Positions 51,128-60,402 are shown, counted from the first letter of the stretch. The stretch: DNA of 64,000 nt from Mesorhizobium sp. M9A.F.Ca.ET.002.03.1.2 (GCF_003952365.1 NZ_CP034443.1:5573001-5637000); one strand, 5' to 3'. The notes: generated by a model from the sequence alone, not told the origin. Translations and numbers: made by a program.

Positions 51128-52156
51128 TCAGCGGGCCGTGCTCTCGCGGCGCTTGAGTTCGAAGCCGAGGTCGACGACCGGCTCTTGCGGCCGCTTGCCG
51201 GCAATCGCCGCAAGCGCCATGGCGACCGCCCGCCGGCCGATCTCGTAGCGAGGCGTCCGGATGCTGGTGATCGACGGAAAGGCCACTTCCATCATGTCGA
51301 GATCGTTGAAGCCGGTGATGCCGATCGTCTTCGGCACGGCGATCGAGGCGCGGTGGCACTCGAACAATACGCCGAGCGCGATGTCGTCATTGTTGCAGAA
51401 AACCCCGTCGAGCGTCGGCGCCTTGGCCAGCGCATCGCGGAACAGTTCGCGCCCGAGCGTCACGCTGGACGGCACCGGCGTGGTGGTGACCAGCCGCGCG
51501 TCGAACAGGCCGGCCGCCTCCATTGCCGCGCGATAGCCGGCCAGACGCCGCTGCGAGCGCGGGTCCATGCGGGCGCCGATGAAGCCGATGCGGCGATAGC
51601 CCATTTCGATCATGTGCACGGTCGCCGCCCTGCCCCCGTCGAAATGCGAGAAGCCCACCATCATGTCGACCGGATCGGGCCCGGTCTCCATGACCTGGAC
51701 CACAGGGCAGCCGGCCGTCTCGAGCAGTCTTCGCGATGTTGGTGTCTGGTCGATGCCCGCCACGATCAGCGCGGCCGGGCGCTGGGGACCGAACACTTGC
51801 AGCAGCCGTTCCTCCTCAAGGCCGGAATAATGGGTGTTGCCGAGCTGGATGCGGAAGGAGCTGTCCGACAGGCTGTCATAGATGCCGCGCAGCACTTCGG
51901 CAAAGACGCTGTTGGTGAGCGAAGGCACCAGCACGCCAAAGACCTCGGCGCGCGCCGAAGCCAGCGCCCGCGCATTCGGGTCGGGCAGATAGCCGAGTTC
52001 ATCGACGGCCGCCTGGATCTGGCGGCGCAGATCCTCCGAAACACGCTCCGGCTCGCGCAAGGCGCGCGAGACGGTGATGGCGCCGACGCCGGCCCTGCGC
52101 GCGACATCGGCGATCGTCGGACGGCCGCCGCCGCGGCGCGAGCGCGGTCTGGTCAC
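51128..52156 (-). CDS. LacI-family regulator, GntR-like
   Basis: 342-residue repressor. The N-terminal helix-turn-helix reads PTIADVARRAGVGAITVSRALREPERVSEDLRR, with the hinge AAVDELGYLPDPNARALAS. The periplasmic-binding-protein-like effector domain follows (GVLVPSLTNSVFAEVLRGI, GFNDLDMMEVAFPSITSIRTP). Sequence and gene order fit gluconate-responsive LacI members. The GTG at 52156 gives the usual length; the frame continues upstream to 52378, but that part is arginine-rich and unlike the family. It sits upstream of the ABC-gluconokinase operon on the same strand with a palindromic operator between. Confidence 0.85.
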   Translation of the reverse strand: MTRPRSRRGGGRPTIADVARRAGVGAITVSRALREPERVSEDLRRQIQAAVDELGYLPDPNARALASARAEVFGVLVPSLTNSVFAEVLRGIYDSLSDSSFRIQLGNTHYSGLEEERLLQVFGPQRPAALIVAGIDQTPTSRRLLETAGCPVVQVMETGPDPVDMMVGFSHFDGGRAATVHMIEMGYRRIGFIGARMDPRSQRRLAGYRAAMEAAGLFDARLVTTTPVPSSVTLGRELFRDALAKAPTLDGVFCNNDDIALGVLFECHRASIAVPKTIGITGFNDLDMMEVAFPSITSIRTPRYEIGRRAVAMALAAIAGKRPQEPVVDLGFELKRRESTAR

Positions 52157-52607
52157 AGCCTTGTCCCGAACGCGGCGCCTGCGCCGAAGCCCGACCACGC
52201 AACGATGTTCAGCGTCTTTGCCACTCTCGCTATACCACCCGACCTGCGGCCCCACCCGTCTGGCGTCGCGCAGCCTTACCCCATTGTCAAGCGAACGGGC
52301 AGGACGGCCAGGACAATCGCTTCGCACAAACGATGGCATCCAACTCATGTTCGAATGACCAATTGTCGATGTCGGCACCGCCCCTCATCCGCCTGCCGCA
52401 ACGCTGGCGACCCCTTTCCCCGTTTTTCACGGGGAGAGGCCGGGGTGAGGGGCAGCGCAAACCTGGAGCGATTGCCCTGAACTGTGGCTGGTTTCAACTT
52501 GACTGATGACGGCAGTTATGATAGGAATTTATTCATGGTGCTGATTTGCGCCAGCGACCCTGCCGAGGCGGGTTTTCTGTGCGGTGATTGGCTCAGGCAG
52601 CCTCGTT
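52157..52607. other. Gap between LacI-family and MFS genes
   Basis: About 450 bp. It holds the LacI promoter region and a RIME-like repeat at 52381-52453. Apart from the repeat I see no gene or clear operator. Confidence 0.4.
52381..52453. repeat. RIME-like repeat, copy 3 (one hairpin)
   Basis: Starts CCCCTCATCCGCCTGCCG and ends GGGTGAGGGGC, with one central hairpin CCCCGT-TTTTC-ACGGGG. A shorter form of the elements at 13577 and 36409. Confidence 0.7.
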
Positions 52608-53840
52608 TCAGGCCATCGCCGCGGCGCTGCGTCGCGCCTTCCACAAAAGCAGCACCATAGCCGCTACATTCAGCAGGTTCCAGGCAATGCCGTTGAGGAA
52701 CGCGGCGGCGTAGGAGCCGGTCAGGTCGTAGATCCAGCCCGACATCCAGCCGCCGATCGCCATGCCGAAGATGGTCGCCATTATGACGATGCCGACGCGC
52801 TGGCCGGCCTCTTTGGCGGGCATGTATTCGCGCACGATGATGGCATAGCAAGGCACGATACCGCCTTGCGACAGGCCGAAGACCAGCGAGACCACGTAAA
52901 GCGAGGCGAGCCCGTCGAAGGGGATGTAGAGCAACAGCGACAGGCCTTGCAGCACCGAGCCGATCAGCAGGGTTTTCACGCCGCCGATGCGGTCGGCGAG
53001 AAAGCCGGACGCCAGCCGGCTGACGACGCCCGCCGCCATCATGATCGACAGCATGTCGGCGCCCCGCGCCACGCCGTAGCCGAGGTCCATGCAATAGGCG
53101 ACGATATGGACCTGCGGCATCGACATCGCCACGCAGCAGCCAAGGCCGGCGACGACGAGCAGCACCTGCAGAGCTGCCGGCGACAGCGAGATCGGCTGGA
53201 CCGGCCGGCTGCCGGGCGATCCGGGAGCGGCGGCACGTGGCGCGCCGCGCCTTAGCAGCAGGATCAGCGGCACCATCGTCGCGAGGCAGACGACTCCGAT
53301 CGCAGCGTAGGTGAAGCGCCAGCCTTCGGCCCGCATGACATAGGGCATGGCCACCGGCCAGATCGTCCCGGCGAGATAGCTGCCGGCGGCGGCAGCCGTC
53401 ACCGCGACGCCGCGCCGGCGGTTGAACCAGTGCGAGATGTCGACAATCAGCGGCCCGAAGATCGCCGATGTACCGACGCCGATCAAAATCCCCTGGGCAA
53501 GGGTGAATTGCAGGATCGACGTGGTCAGCGACGCCAGCAGGAAACCGGCGCCGAGCGCCACCGAGGCAATGAGCGCCGGGATCCAGTAGCCCATGCGGTC
53601 GATGGCGCGGCCGACCAGCACGTTGCCGGCGGCGAAGCCGACCATGGTCGCGGTATAGGGCATCGACGCGGCCGCCCGATCGACGCCGAATTCGGCCTGC
53701 ACGGCGGGCAGCACCACGACGACCGCCCACATGCCGACGCCGCCGATCGTCGCCAAAAGCACCGAAATACCGAGCCGCATCCAGGCATAGGCGCTGTCGA
53801 TGCCGCGGCTGCTTGCCTGGCTGGAGACGGTTGTGGTCAA
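52608..53840 (-). CDS. MFS transporter
   Basis: 410-residue major facilitator with about 12 helices in two halves. N half: LGISVLLATIGGVGMWAVVVVLPAVQAEFGVDR and GRAIDRMG (a variant of the MFS A motif). C half: GFLADRIGGVKTLLIGSVLQGLSLLLY and VFGLSQGGIVPCYAIIVREYMP. It resembles the monocarboxylate/oxalate-formate antiporter branch. No substrate can be named. It stands alone, divergent from the DUF3175 gene. Confidence 0.85.
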   Translation of the reverse strand: MTTTVSSQASSRGIDSAYAWMRLGISVLLATIGGVGMWAVVVVLPAVQAEFGVDRAAASMPYTATMVGFAAGNVLVGRAIDRMGYWIPALIASVALGAGFLLASLTTSILQFTLAQGILIGVGTSAIFGPLIVDISHWFNRRRGVAVTAAAAGSYLAGTIWPVAMPYVMRAEGWRFTYAAIGVVCLATMVPLILLLRRGAPRAAAPGSPGSRPVQPISLSPAALQVLLVVAGLGCCVAMSMPQVHIVAYCMDLGYGVARGADMLSIMMAAGVVSRLASGFLADRIGGVKTLLIGSVLQGLSLLLYIPFDGLASLYVVSLVFGLSQGGIVPCYAIIVREYMPAKEAGQRVGIVIMATIFGMAIGGWMSGWIYDLTGSYAAAFLNGIAWNLLNVAAMVLLLWKARRSAAAMA

Positions 53841-54016
53841 GGCGTTTCCCGTCGCGGTTCTGTGAAATCGACCGGTTCGACACCACTATCGGCGCATTCG
53901 CGGCGCCGTGCAGCGCCACGACAGGCAAATCCGTGGCTCCAGGGATTTAAGCGGCAGTGGAACGGCAGCCGCCGTCCCGGCGTTTTCCATCAACTCATCA
54001 AGGGAAGGAGTTTGCC

Positions 54017-54304
54017 ATGACCGCGAAAAGGAAATGGTCTGCCGAGGTGACCGAGCACAGCGATGCGCTGGATCTCGAGCAACATGTTTTCGAATCCCAC
54101 GACCCCAAAAAGATCGCGGCCTCGCTCAAGCGATCGGCCGAGCACAGCGAGCGGCGCAAGGCCGAGCCGTTCCAGTCCGCCATGTCGATGCTGAATTTCT
54201 ACATCAACCGCGCCGGCAAGAACCTGCCGGCCACGCAGAAGAAAGTGCTGGAGGACGCCAAGGACGAACTGCGCGCCGCATTTGGGCGTCCGAGAGAAGG
54301 ATAG
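54017..54304 (+). CDS. DUF3175 domain protein
   Basis: 95-residue small basic protein. The sequence MTAKRKWSAEVTEHSDALDLEQ, VFESHDPKKIAASLKRSAEHS and FQSAMSMLNFYINRAGKNL fits the DUF3175 family. The function is unknown; such proteins are common in rhizobia, often with stress genes. The ATG at 54017 follows AAGGAG. It converges on the FadR-1 gene with 28 bp between stops. Confidence 0.82.
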   Translation: MTAKRKWSAEVTEHSDALDLEQHVFESHDPKKIAASLKRSAEHSERRKAEPFQSAMSMLNFYINRAGKNLPATQKKVLEDAKDELRAAFGRPREG

Positions 54305-54309
54305 AACAA

Positions 54310-54356
54310 GACGGCGTCACCTGAACATCGACTTACCTCGATTTGATGACGCCGTC
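54310..54356. other. Inverted repeat between DUF3175 and FadR-1 genes
   Basis: GACGGCGTCA and TGACGCCGTC form a 10-bp stem around a 27-base loop with its own small stem. The right arm lies inside the fadR-1 coding end. It may serve as a two-way terminator; no T-run. Confidence 0.4.
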
Positions 54357-55130
54357 GGTATTGGCCAGCAGCTTGCGCACCGCGTTGCGTGCCGCATCCG
54401 GCCGCTGCAGGCGGATGTTTCTCTCGATCGCCTCGTGCAGCTTCTGCGCGTGCTGCAGATCATCCAGTTCCCGCGTCGTATAGGCGAACAGATGATCGAA
54501 AGCCGATTCGATCAGCACGCCGAGCGGCACCAGGAGATCGTTGCCCGAGGCGCGCAGGATGGCGAGATGAAAACGCGTGTCGGCGCGGGTGCGCTCCTGC
54601 AGCGTCGTCGCCTCGCCCATTTCCCGGCAGGCCCGGCTGATCTCGGCCATCTGCTCGTCCGTGCGCCGCATGGCGGCGAAAGCCGTCGCTTCGGGCTCGA
54701 TGATGTGGCGGAATTCCTGCACGGTTTTCAGGAACACCTCGCGGTCGGGCGATGTCGCGTACCACGCCAGCACGTCACGATCGAGCAGGTTCCAGCGTTC
54801 TTTCGGCTCGACCCAGCTGCCGATCTTCGGGCGCGAGGCAAGCAGGCTCTTGGCCATCAGCATCTTGATCGCTTCGCGCACCGCCGAGCGGCTGACATTG
54901 AAGGTCTCCGACCATTTGGCTTCGTTGGGCAGGATGGTTCCCGGCGGATAGTCGCCGCGCACGATTCTGAGGCCGATCTCGTTGGCCAGCGACGCATGCA
55001 CGCTCGATCCAGGCATACGCGCAGCGTCGGCACGGCGAACGCCGGCCGGGGCACGGCGAGCGGCGGCCGGGCGCTCGGCGGACGCCGCCTTGGCCGGTGT
55101 TTTTCCCGTGTTCGGCTTCCCGTCCCGCAT
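54333..55130 (-). CDS. FadR-type GntR-family regulator, copy 1
   Basis: 265-residue regulator. A basic Ala/Pro/Arg-rich tail of about 40 residues precedes the GntR winged helix: SLANEIGLRIVRGDYPPGTILP, NVSRSAVREAIKMLMAKSLL and GSWVEPKERWNLLD. The FCD ligand domain has IIEPEATAFAAMRRT, RADTRFHLAILRASGN and a C-terminal HEAIERNIRLQ with metal-binding His. It is nearly identical over most of its length to the regulator at 57242. It is next to two dehydrogenases and a sugar ABC importer, so a sugar-acid effector is likely. Confidence 0.88.
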   Translation of the reverse strand: MRDGKPNTGKTPAKAASAERPAAARRAPAGVRRADAARMPGSSVHASLANEIGLRIVRGDYPPGTILPNEAKWSETFNVSRSAVREAIKMLMAKSLLASRPKIGSWVEPKERWNLLDRDVLAWYATSPDREVFLKTVQEFRHIIEPEATAFAAMRRTDEQMAEISRACREMGEATTLQERTRADTRFHLAILRASGNDLLVPLGVLIESAFDHLFAYTTRELDDLQHAQKLHEAIERNIRLQRPDAARNAVRKLLANTDGVIKSR

Positions 55131-55231
55131 GCGTTCACAAAGTCCGGATTCCGAAAGCTGTCAAGCACGGGAAAAGCCTCGGGCCGCAAAGCCCGCTTCT
55201 GTGCACAGATCAGCCCGAAGCCATCGCCCTG

Positions 55232-56128
55232 TCAGGCCGTCTTGACGTACTTCCGCCAGCTATGCTCCGGACGAAAACCGAGCACATCCCGCGCCTTGCG
55301 GTTGGAGAGCAGCGTCTCGTATTCGCCGAGTTCGCCCTTGACCGGCACATCGGGATAAAACCGCTTCAAGAGTTCAGCCGTCGGCAGGTCGGATGACGTG
55401 TCATCATTGGCGGCGTTGAACACCTGATAGCCGAGCCCGTCCTTCTCGATGGCCCGCAACGTGATCTGGCCGAGGTCGCGCGCGTCGACATAGCTCCAGG
55501 CGATCCGCTTGCGGAAACCCGGATCGGCGAACCATTTCGGAAACAGCGAATATTCATGCGGCTCGATGACGTTGCCGATGCGCAAGGCATAGATGTCGAT
55601 GCCGCTGCGCAACGCGAAGGCGCGCGCCGTCTTCTCGTTGACGATCTTGGACAGCGCATAGCTGTCCATCGGATCGACATCGTACTCCTCGTCGAGCGGG
55701 AAATGCGTCGGATCACGCGGCTCGTTGGCGAAGACCAGCCCATAGGTCGTCTCGCTGGAGGCGATCACGACCTTGCGGATACCGAGTTTCACCGCCGCCT
55801 CGATGACATTGTAGGTGCCGAGCGCGTTGATGCGGAACACCTCGTTGTCGGGCGTGATCATGATGCGCGGGATGGCGGCGAAATGCACCACGGCATCGAC
55901 TGGCTGCGCGCGCAGCGACGGGTCGAACTCATGCAGGCCCATATAGCTCGACAGCGCATTGAACACCTGCCCGCTGTCGGTGATGTCGGTGATCAGCGTG
56001 CGCACCTTGGGATTGTCGAGCGGCTTGGTGTCGATGTTGAGCACCTGGCAGCCCTGCTCGACCAGATACTGCACGACATGACGCCCGGCCTTGCCGCTGC
56101 CGCCGGTGAACATGATCCGCTTCGTCAT
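55232..56128 (-). CDS. NAD-dependent epimerase/dehydratase-family oxidoreductase
   Basis: 298-residue extended SDR. Cofactor loop FTGGSGKAGRHVV at residues 7-19 and catalytic DSYALSK (YxxxK) near 150. IASSETTYGLV and YSLFPKWFADPGFRKR lie around the substrate site. It resembles uronate dehydrogenases and nucleotide-sugar epimerases, but not closely enough to choose; the sugar-acid setting favours oxidation of an aldose or uronate. The ATG at 56128 follows GGAGAG; an upstream GTG is less likely. It is divergent from the next gene, sharing a promoter region with a FadR-like operator. Confidence 0.8.
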   Translation of the reverse strand: MTKRIMFTGGSGKAGRHVVQYLVEQGCQVLNIDTKPLDNPKVRTLITDITDSGQVFNALSSYMGLHEFDPSLRAQPVDAVVHFAAIPRIMITPDNEVFRINALGTYNVIEAAVKLGIRKVVIASSETTYGLVFANEPRDPTHFPLDEEYDVDPMDSYALSKIVNEKTARAFALRSGIDIYALRIGNVIEPHEYSLFPKWFADPGFRKRIAWSYVDARDLGQITLRAIEKDGLGYQVFNAANDDTSSDLPTAELLKRFYPDVPVKGELGEYETLLSNRKARDVLGFRPEHSWRKYVKTA

Positions 56129-56160
56129 TTTGCTCTCCACATTCCCTAGAATTCATGTGT

Positions 56161-56173
56161 ATTGTCAGACAAT
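56161..56173. promoter_or_regulatory. FadR-family operator candidate, site 1
   Basis: ATTGTCAGACAAT is a perfect inverted repeat around one base. It fits the FadR/GntR core pattern TnGTnnnACnA. It lies in the divergent promoter between the epimerase-type and hydroxyisobutyrate-dehydrogenase-type genes, which are bracketed by the two FadR genes. Confidence 0.6.
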
Positions 56174-56281
56174 ATCGAACTCTGCAATCGCCTACCATGG
56201 CCTGCGGCAAAAACCCGCTTCAACACCGCGCCTGCCAACGGCAGCGTTGCTATCGACCACCCGCAAACAGGACGAACCGAC

Positions 56282-57214
56282 ATGACCACGACTGCCGCGA
56301 GCGAAAAGATCGGCTTCATCGGCCTTGGCCTGATGGGCCACGGAATCGCGAAGAACATCGTCGACAAGGGCTATTCCCTGACGTTTCTCGGCCGCAAGAA
56401 CCGCGCTCCGGCGGAAGACCTGCTCGGCCGGGGCGCGAAGGAAGCGGCGACCTCGCGCGACGTGGCGGCGGCATCCGATATCGTCTTCATCTGCGTCACC
56501 GGCTCGCGCGAGGTCGAAGCCATCATCCGCGGACCCGGCGGCCTCAAGGAGGGCCTGAAAAAGGGCTCGGTCGTCGTCGATTGCTCGACCTCGGACCCAA
56601 CCTCGACCGTGGCGCTTGCAGCCGAACTCAAGGCGCTCGGCGTCGACTATGTCGACGCTCCGCTCAGCCGCACGCCGAAGGAGGCCTGGGAAGGCACGCT
56701 CGACGCCATGGTCGGCGCGTCCGACGCGGTCTTTGCCCGGCTGAAGCCGGTGCTCGACACCTGGGCCGGACGCATCGTCCATATCGGCGACACCGGCGAC
56801 GGCCACCGCATGAAGCTGCTCAACAATTTCATCTCGCTCGGCTACGCGGCGATCTATTCGGAGGCGCTGGCGCTGGCCGAGAAGGTCGGCATCTCGCCGC
56901 CGCGTTTCGACAGTGTCATCCGCAACGGCCGCATGGATTGCGGCTTCTACCAGACCTTCATGCGCTGGACGCTTGAAGGCGACCGCGACGCCCACAAATT
57001 CACCATCGCCAACGCCTTCAAGGACCTCACCTATCTCGAATCGATGGCGGGTGCCGCCGGCATCGCCAACCCGCTCGGCAATGCCACCAAGAACGCCTTC
57101 GCCGGCGCCTTCGCCGCCGGGCCGGCCGATCAATATGTGCCGATGCTGGCGACCCATATCGGCAAGGTCAACGGCGTCGACCTGACGCCGACCAAGGATA
57201 GGAAAAAGCAGTGA
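56282..57214 (+). CDS. 3-hydroxyisobutyrate dehydrogenase-family NAD(P) oxidoreductase
   Basis: 310-residue beta-hydroxyacid dehydrogenase. Cofactor loop IGFIGLGLMGHGIAKN at residues 9-24; DAPLSRTPKEAWEGTLDAMVG replaces the common substrate-site GGxxGAxxGTL pattern; catalytic Lys in HRMKLLNNF near 180. The family oxidises hydroxyisobutyrate, reduces tartronate semialdehyde or oxidises threonate and relatives; no choice is possible here. The ATG at 56282 has an AGGA site. It converges on FadR-2, 27 bp apart. Confidence 0.83.
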   Translation: MTTTAASEKIGFIGLGLMGHGIAKNIVDKGYSLTFLGRKNRAPAEDLLGRGAKEAATSRDVAAASDIVFICVTGSREVEAIIRGPGGLKEGLKKGSVVVDCSTSDPTSTVALAAELKALGVDYVDAPLSRTPKEAWEGTLDAMVGASDAVFARLKPVLDTWAGRIVHIGDTGDGHRMKLLNNFISLGYAAIYSEALALAEKVGISPPRFDSVIRNGRMDCGFYQTFMRWTLEGDRDAHKFTIANAFKDLTYLESMAGAAGIANPLGNATKNAFAGAFAAGPADQYVPMLATHIGKVNGVDLTPTKDRKKQ

Positions 57215-57241
57215 GCGGCGGCGCTAGCGTCAATGAATAAA

Positions 57242-58075
57242 TCACCGCCGCGACCGCCCGATAACGTCGTCGGTGTTGGCGAGCAGCCTGTGCACGGCAT
57301 TCCTTGCGGCCGCCGGGCGCCTGAGACGGATGTTCTTTTCGATCGCCTCATGCAGTGACTGTGCCCGCCGCTGGTCGCTGGTCTGGAGTGTGACGAAGAC
57401 GAACAGATGGTCGAGCGCCGATTCGATCAGCACGCCGAGCGGCACCAGGAGATCGTTGCCCGAGGCGCGCAGGATGGCGAGATGGAAACGCGTGTCGGCG
57501 CGGGTGCGCTCCGGCAGCGTTGCCGCCTCGCCCATCTCCCGGCAGGCCTGGCTGATCTCGGCCATCTGCTCGTCGCTGTGCCGGATCGCGGCAAAGGCGC
57601 TGGCTTCCGGCTCGATGATGTGGCGGAATTCCTGGACGGTGCGCAGGAACATTTCGCGGTCGGGTGCGGTCGCGTACCAGGCCAGCACGTCACGATCGAG
57701 CAGGTTCCAGCGTTCTTTCGGCTCGACCCAGCTGCCGATCTTGGGGCGCGAGGCGAGCAGGCTCTTGGCCATCAGCATCTTGATCGCCTCGCGCACCGCC
57801 GAGCGGCTGACGTCGAAGGTCTCCGACCATTTGGCTTCGTTGGGCAGGATGGTTCCCGGCGGATAGTCGCCGCGCACGATCCTGAGACCGATCTCGTTGG
57901 CCAGCGACGCATGCACGCTCGATCCGGGGATCAGCGCTGCGTCGGCACGGCGAGCGCCGGCCGGACGGGCGGCCGGGGCCCTCACCTTGGCTGGTGCCTT
58001 GTCCTTGGCCGGTGCCTTGACCTTGGCCAGTGCCTTGACCTTGGTAAGTCGCTTATTTGGTCTTGCGTGCGACAT
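57242..58075 (-). CDS. FadR-type GntR-family regulator, copy 2
   Basis: 277-residue paralogue of the regulator at 54333; the helix-turn-helix and most of the FCD domain are almost the same at both DNA and protein level (IIEPEASAFAAIRHS, RADTRFHLAILRASGN). The N-terminal tail differs: it has tandem six-residue units of the type KVKALA, KVKAPA, KDKAPA, KVRAPA, a histone-H1-like basic stretch. It lies between the hydroxyacid dehydrogenase and the ABC importer genes. The two regulators may bind the same site with different effectors, or form heterodimers. Confidence 0.88.
   Translation of the reverse strand: MSHARPNKRLTKVKALAKVKAPAKDKAPAKVRAPAARPAGARRADAALIPGSSVHASLANEIGLRIVRGDYPPGTILPNEAKWSETFDVSRSAVREAIKMLMAKSLLASRPKIGSWVEPKERWNLLDRDVLAWYATAPDREMFLRTVQEFRHIIEPEASAFAAIRHSDEQMAEISQACREMGEAATLPERTRADTRFHLAILRASGNDLLVPLGVLIESALDHLFVFVTLQTSDQRRAQSLHEAIEKNIRLRRPAAARNAVHRLLANTDDVIGRSRR
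57979..58044 (-). repeat. 18-bp tandem repeats encoding the basic tail of FadR-2
   Basis: About four imperfect 18-base units in frame give the Lys/Ala/Pro hexapeptide repeats. Bounds approximate. The tail of FadR-1 lacks them. Confidence 0.7.
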
Positions 58076-58170
58076 TCATGTTCCCCGGCACGGCTGAACT
58101 CAAGGCGCGGCAAAGCTGGAGCGCATCGCCCCGGCACCGTCACCTCGTACGTTTTCGTGAACCGGTGTGA

Positions 58171-58197
58171 CGGGGCGCCCGTCGATCGGACGCCCCG
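58171..58197 (-). terminator. Possible terminator after the sugar-binding-protein gene
   Basis: CGGGGCG and CGCCCCG form a 7-bp GC stem around a 13-base loop, 13 bp beyond the stop of the binding-protein gene. There is no U-run in the direction of transcription, so this is a weak call. Confidence 0.4.
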
Positions 58198-58209
58198 AAA
58201 ACTGCGAAC

Positions 58210-59199
58210 CTACTTCTGGATGCAGGTGTCGACCGTATCCTTGGTGCACTCGTCGAGACCGGTGAAGACCGGATCCTCGACGGGCTTGCCTTCGATCAGG
58301 TCGATCATCACCGAGGGCGCCTTGTAGCCCATCTCGAACGGCCGCTGGCCGACCAGTGCGGTCACCAGACCTTCACGGGCAATCGCCACTTCGTCACCGA
58401 TCGTATCGGCGGCGCCGATGACGAACTCGTTGCTGGCGATCTTCTCGGCCATCGGCTTGAACAGGTCGCGATAGGGCTGCGGCGCGCCGAACAGCGGCCA
58501 GCCGCCCATGATGCCGAAGGCGTCGAGGTCGGGATTGGCGGCGAGGATATCGGTCATCGCCTGCACGCCCTTGGCGCCGTCGTCATTGGTGAACACCGGG
58601 CAGCCTGCGACCTCGGTCCAGCCGCCCTCGCCGGCCAGCGCCGGGAGATCCTTCTGGCCTGAAAGCGCGTCGCGCATGCCCTGGGCGCGGCGCAGGATGT
58701 TGTCGGCCGCTGGATTGCCTTCAATGGTGCAGATCTTGCCACCATCCGGCTTGCCCTTCTTGATGTACTCGCCGATCTTGAAGCCCATCAGATAATTGTC
58801 GGTGCCGAGATAGGTCTTGCGCAGCGCCGCATCTTCCTTGGCAAGGTCGGCGTCGAGGGTCATGATCGGGATCGACGGATTGGCGCTTTTGATCGTCTGC
58901 GCGATCAGCGGCGCGTTGGACGGCGAAATGGCCATCGCCACCGTGTCCGGCTTGCTCAGCATGTCCTGGACGATCTGGGCTTCGCCGGCCTCGTCGGAGG
59001 TCGATGCCGGTCCGGTGTAGAAGCACTCATATTCCGAGCTGGCGTTTTCCGAGTTCCACTTCTCGCAGCCCTGGTGGATGGCCTCGAAGAATGGATTGTC
59101 GAGACCCTTGACCACGATGACGAGCTGTTTCTTGGCCAAAGCCGGCCCGGCACCCAACGCCAACATGGCGACGGCAGCGAGCAATAGTGATTTCCTCAT
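58210..59199 (-). CDS. Sugar ABC transporter substrate-binding protein (RbsB-like), FadR locus
   Basis: 329-residue periplasmic protein. Signal peptide MRKSLLLAAVAMLALGAGPALAK, then LVIVVKGLDNPFFEAIHQGCEKW and AMAISPSNAPLIAQTIKSANPSIPIMTLDADL, the type-I sugar-binding pattern. Four or more cysteines in the mature part (EYECFYTG, GKICTIEG, AGCPVF, LDECTKD, DTCIQ) suggest disulfides, unusual in this family. The ATG at 59199 follows GGGAGG. It is divergent from its ATPase and permease genes, with a FadR-like site between. Confidence 0.86.
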   Translation of the reverse strand: MRKSLLLAAVAMLALGAGPALAKKQLVIVVKGLDNPFFEAIHQGCEKWNSENASSEYECFYTGPASTSDEAGEAQIVQDMLSKPDTVAMAISPSNAPLIAQTIKSANPSIPIMTLDADLAKEDAALRKTYLGTDNYLMGFKIGEYIKKGKPDGGKICTIEGNPAADNILRRAQGMRDALSGQKDLPALAGEGGWTEVAGCPVFTNDDGAKGVQAMTDILAANPDLDAFGIMGGWPLFGAPQPYRDLFKPMAEKIASNEFVIGAADTIGDEVAIAREGLVTALVGQRPFEMGYKAPSVMIDLIEGKPVEDPVFTGLDECTKDTVDTCIQK

Positions 59200-59621
59200 G
59201 TCAGTCCTCCCTTGAAACAGACGGACACGACGTGCCCGCCACACAGATCAGCCCGGATGCGCGATGACAGAGGTTCGTTTCGCGAGCGCTCGTGTCGCCA
59301 AGCCGGGCCGATAAGCATTTCCAGATACGGTCGCGGACCAGCGCGACGGACGCTGCCCGATCCTCGACCGATAAACCTCCGCCGCCCCCGCCCGGCGAGC
59401 CGGAACAGGAGATCGGCATAATCTCTCGACGCTTAGCTAATATCGGCTTGCGACCAAGGTCAATGCTATTTGTCCTACAAAACGGATTTTTCGAAAGAGG
59501 CCGCTGTTGACGCCAAGGGGGCATGTGCGTAAATGGGCGAAAGCGCTGTTTCCGGGAGGGGCTGGAGAGAGCGAGGCCGCGGCAGAACCGCTGGCCTGAA
59601 AGCACGGGAGGAAGAAGGCTG
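59200..59621. other. Divergent promoter region of the FadR-locus ABC importer
   Basis: About 420 bp without a gene. It holds promoters for the binding protein (minus) and the ATPase-permease-SDR operon (plus) and the palindrome at 59469-59481. Open frames here have no homology that I recognise. Confidence 0.45.
59469..59481. promoter_or_regulatory. FadR-family operator candidate, site 2
   Basis: TTTGTCCTACAAA is an inverted repeat TTTGT-CCT-ACAAA. It shares TTGTCnnACAA with the site at 56161 and the FadR core TnGTnnnACnA. It lies between the divergent transporter genes. Confidence 0.58.
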
Positions 59622-60362
<741 letters not shown>

Positions 60363-60402
60363 TGTCGGCGGGTTTCACCACGCAAGCAGATAAAGGTCGA
60401 CG

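Noticed and set aside
52157..52378. N-terminal extension of the LacI-family regulator
   Set aside because: The extra 74 residues are Arg-rich and precede a standard LacI start region; a GTG at 52156 gives the normal length.
57979..58044. CRISPR-like or satellite array
   Set aside because: The 18-bp units are few, imperfect, in frame and code for a basic protein tail.
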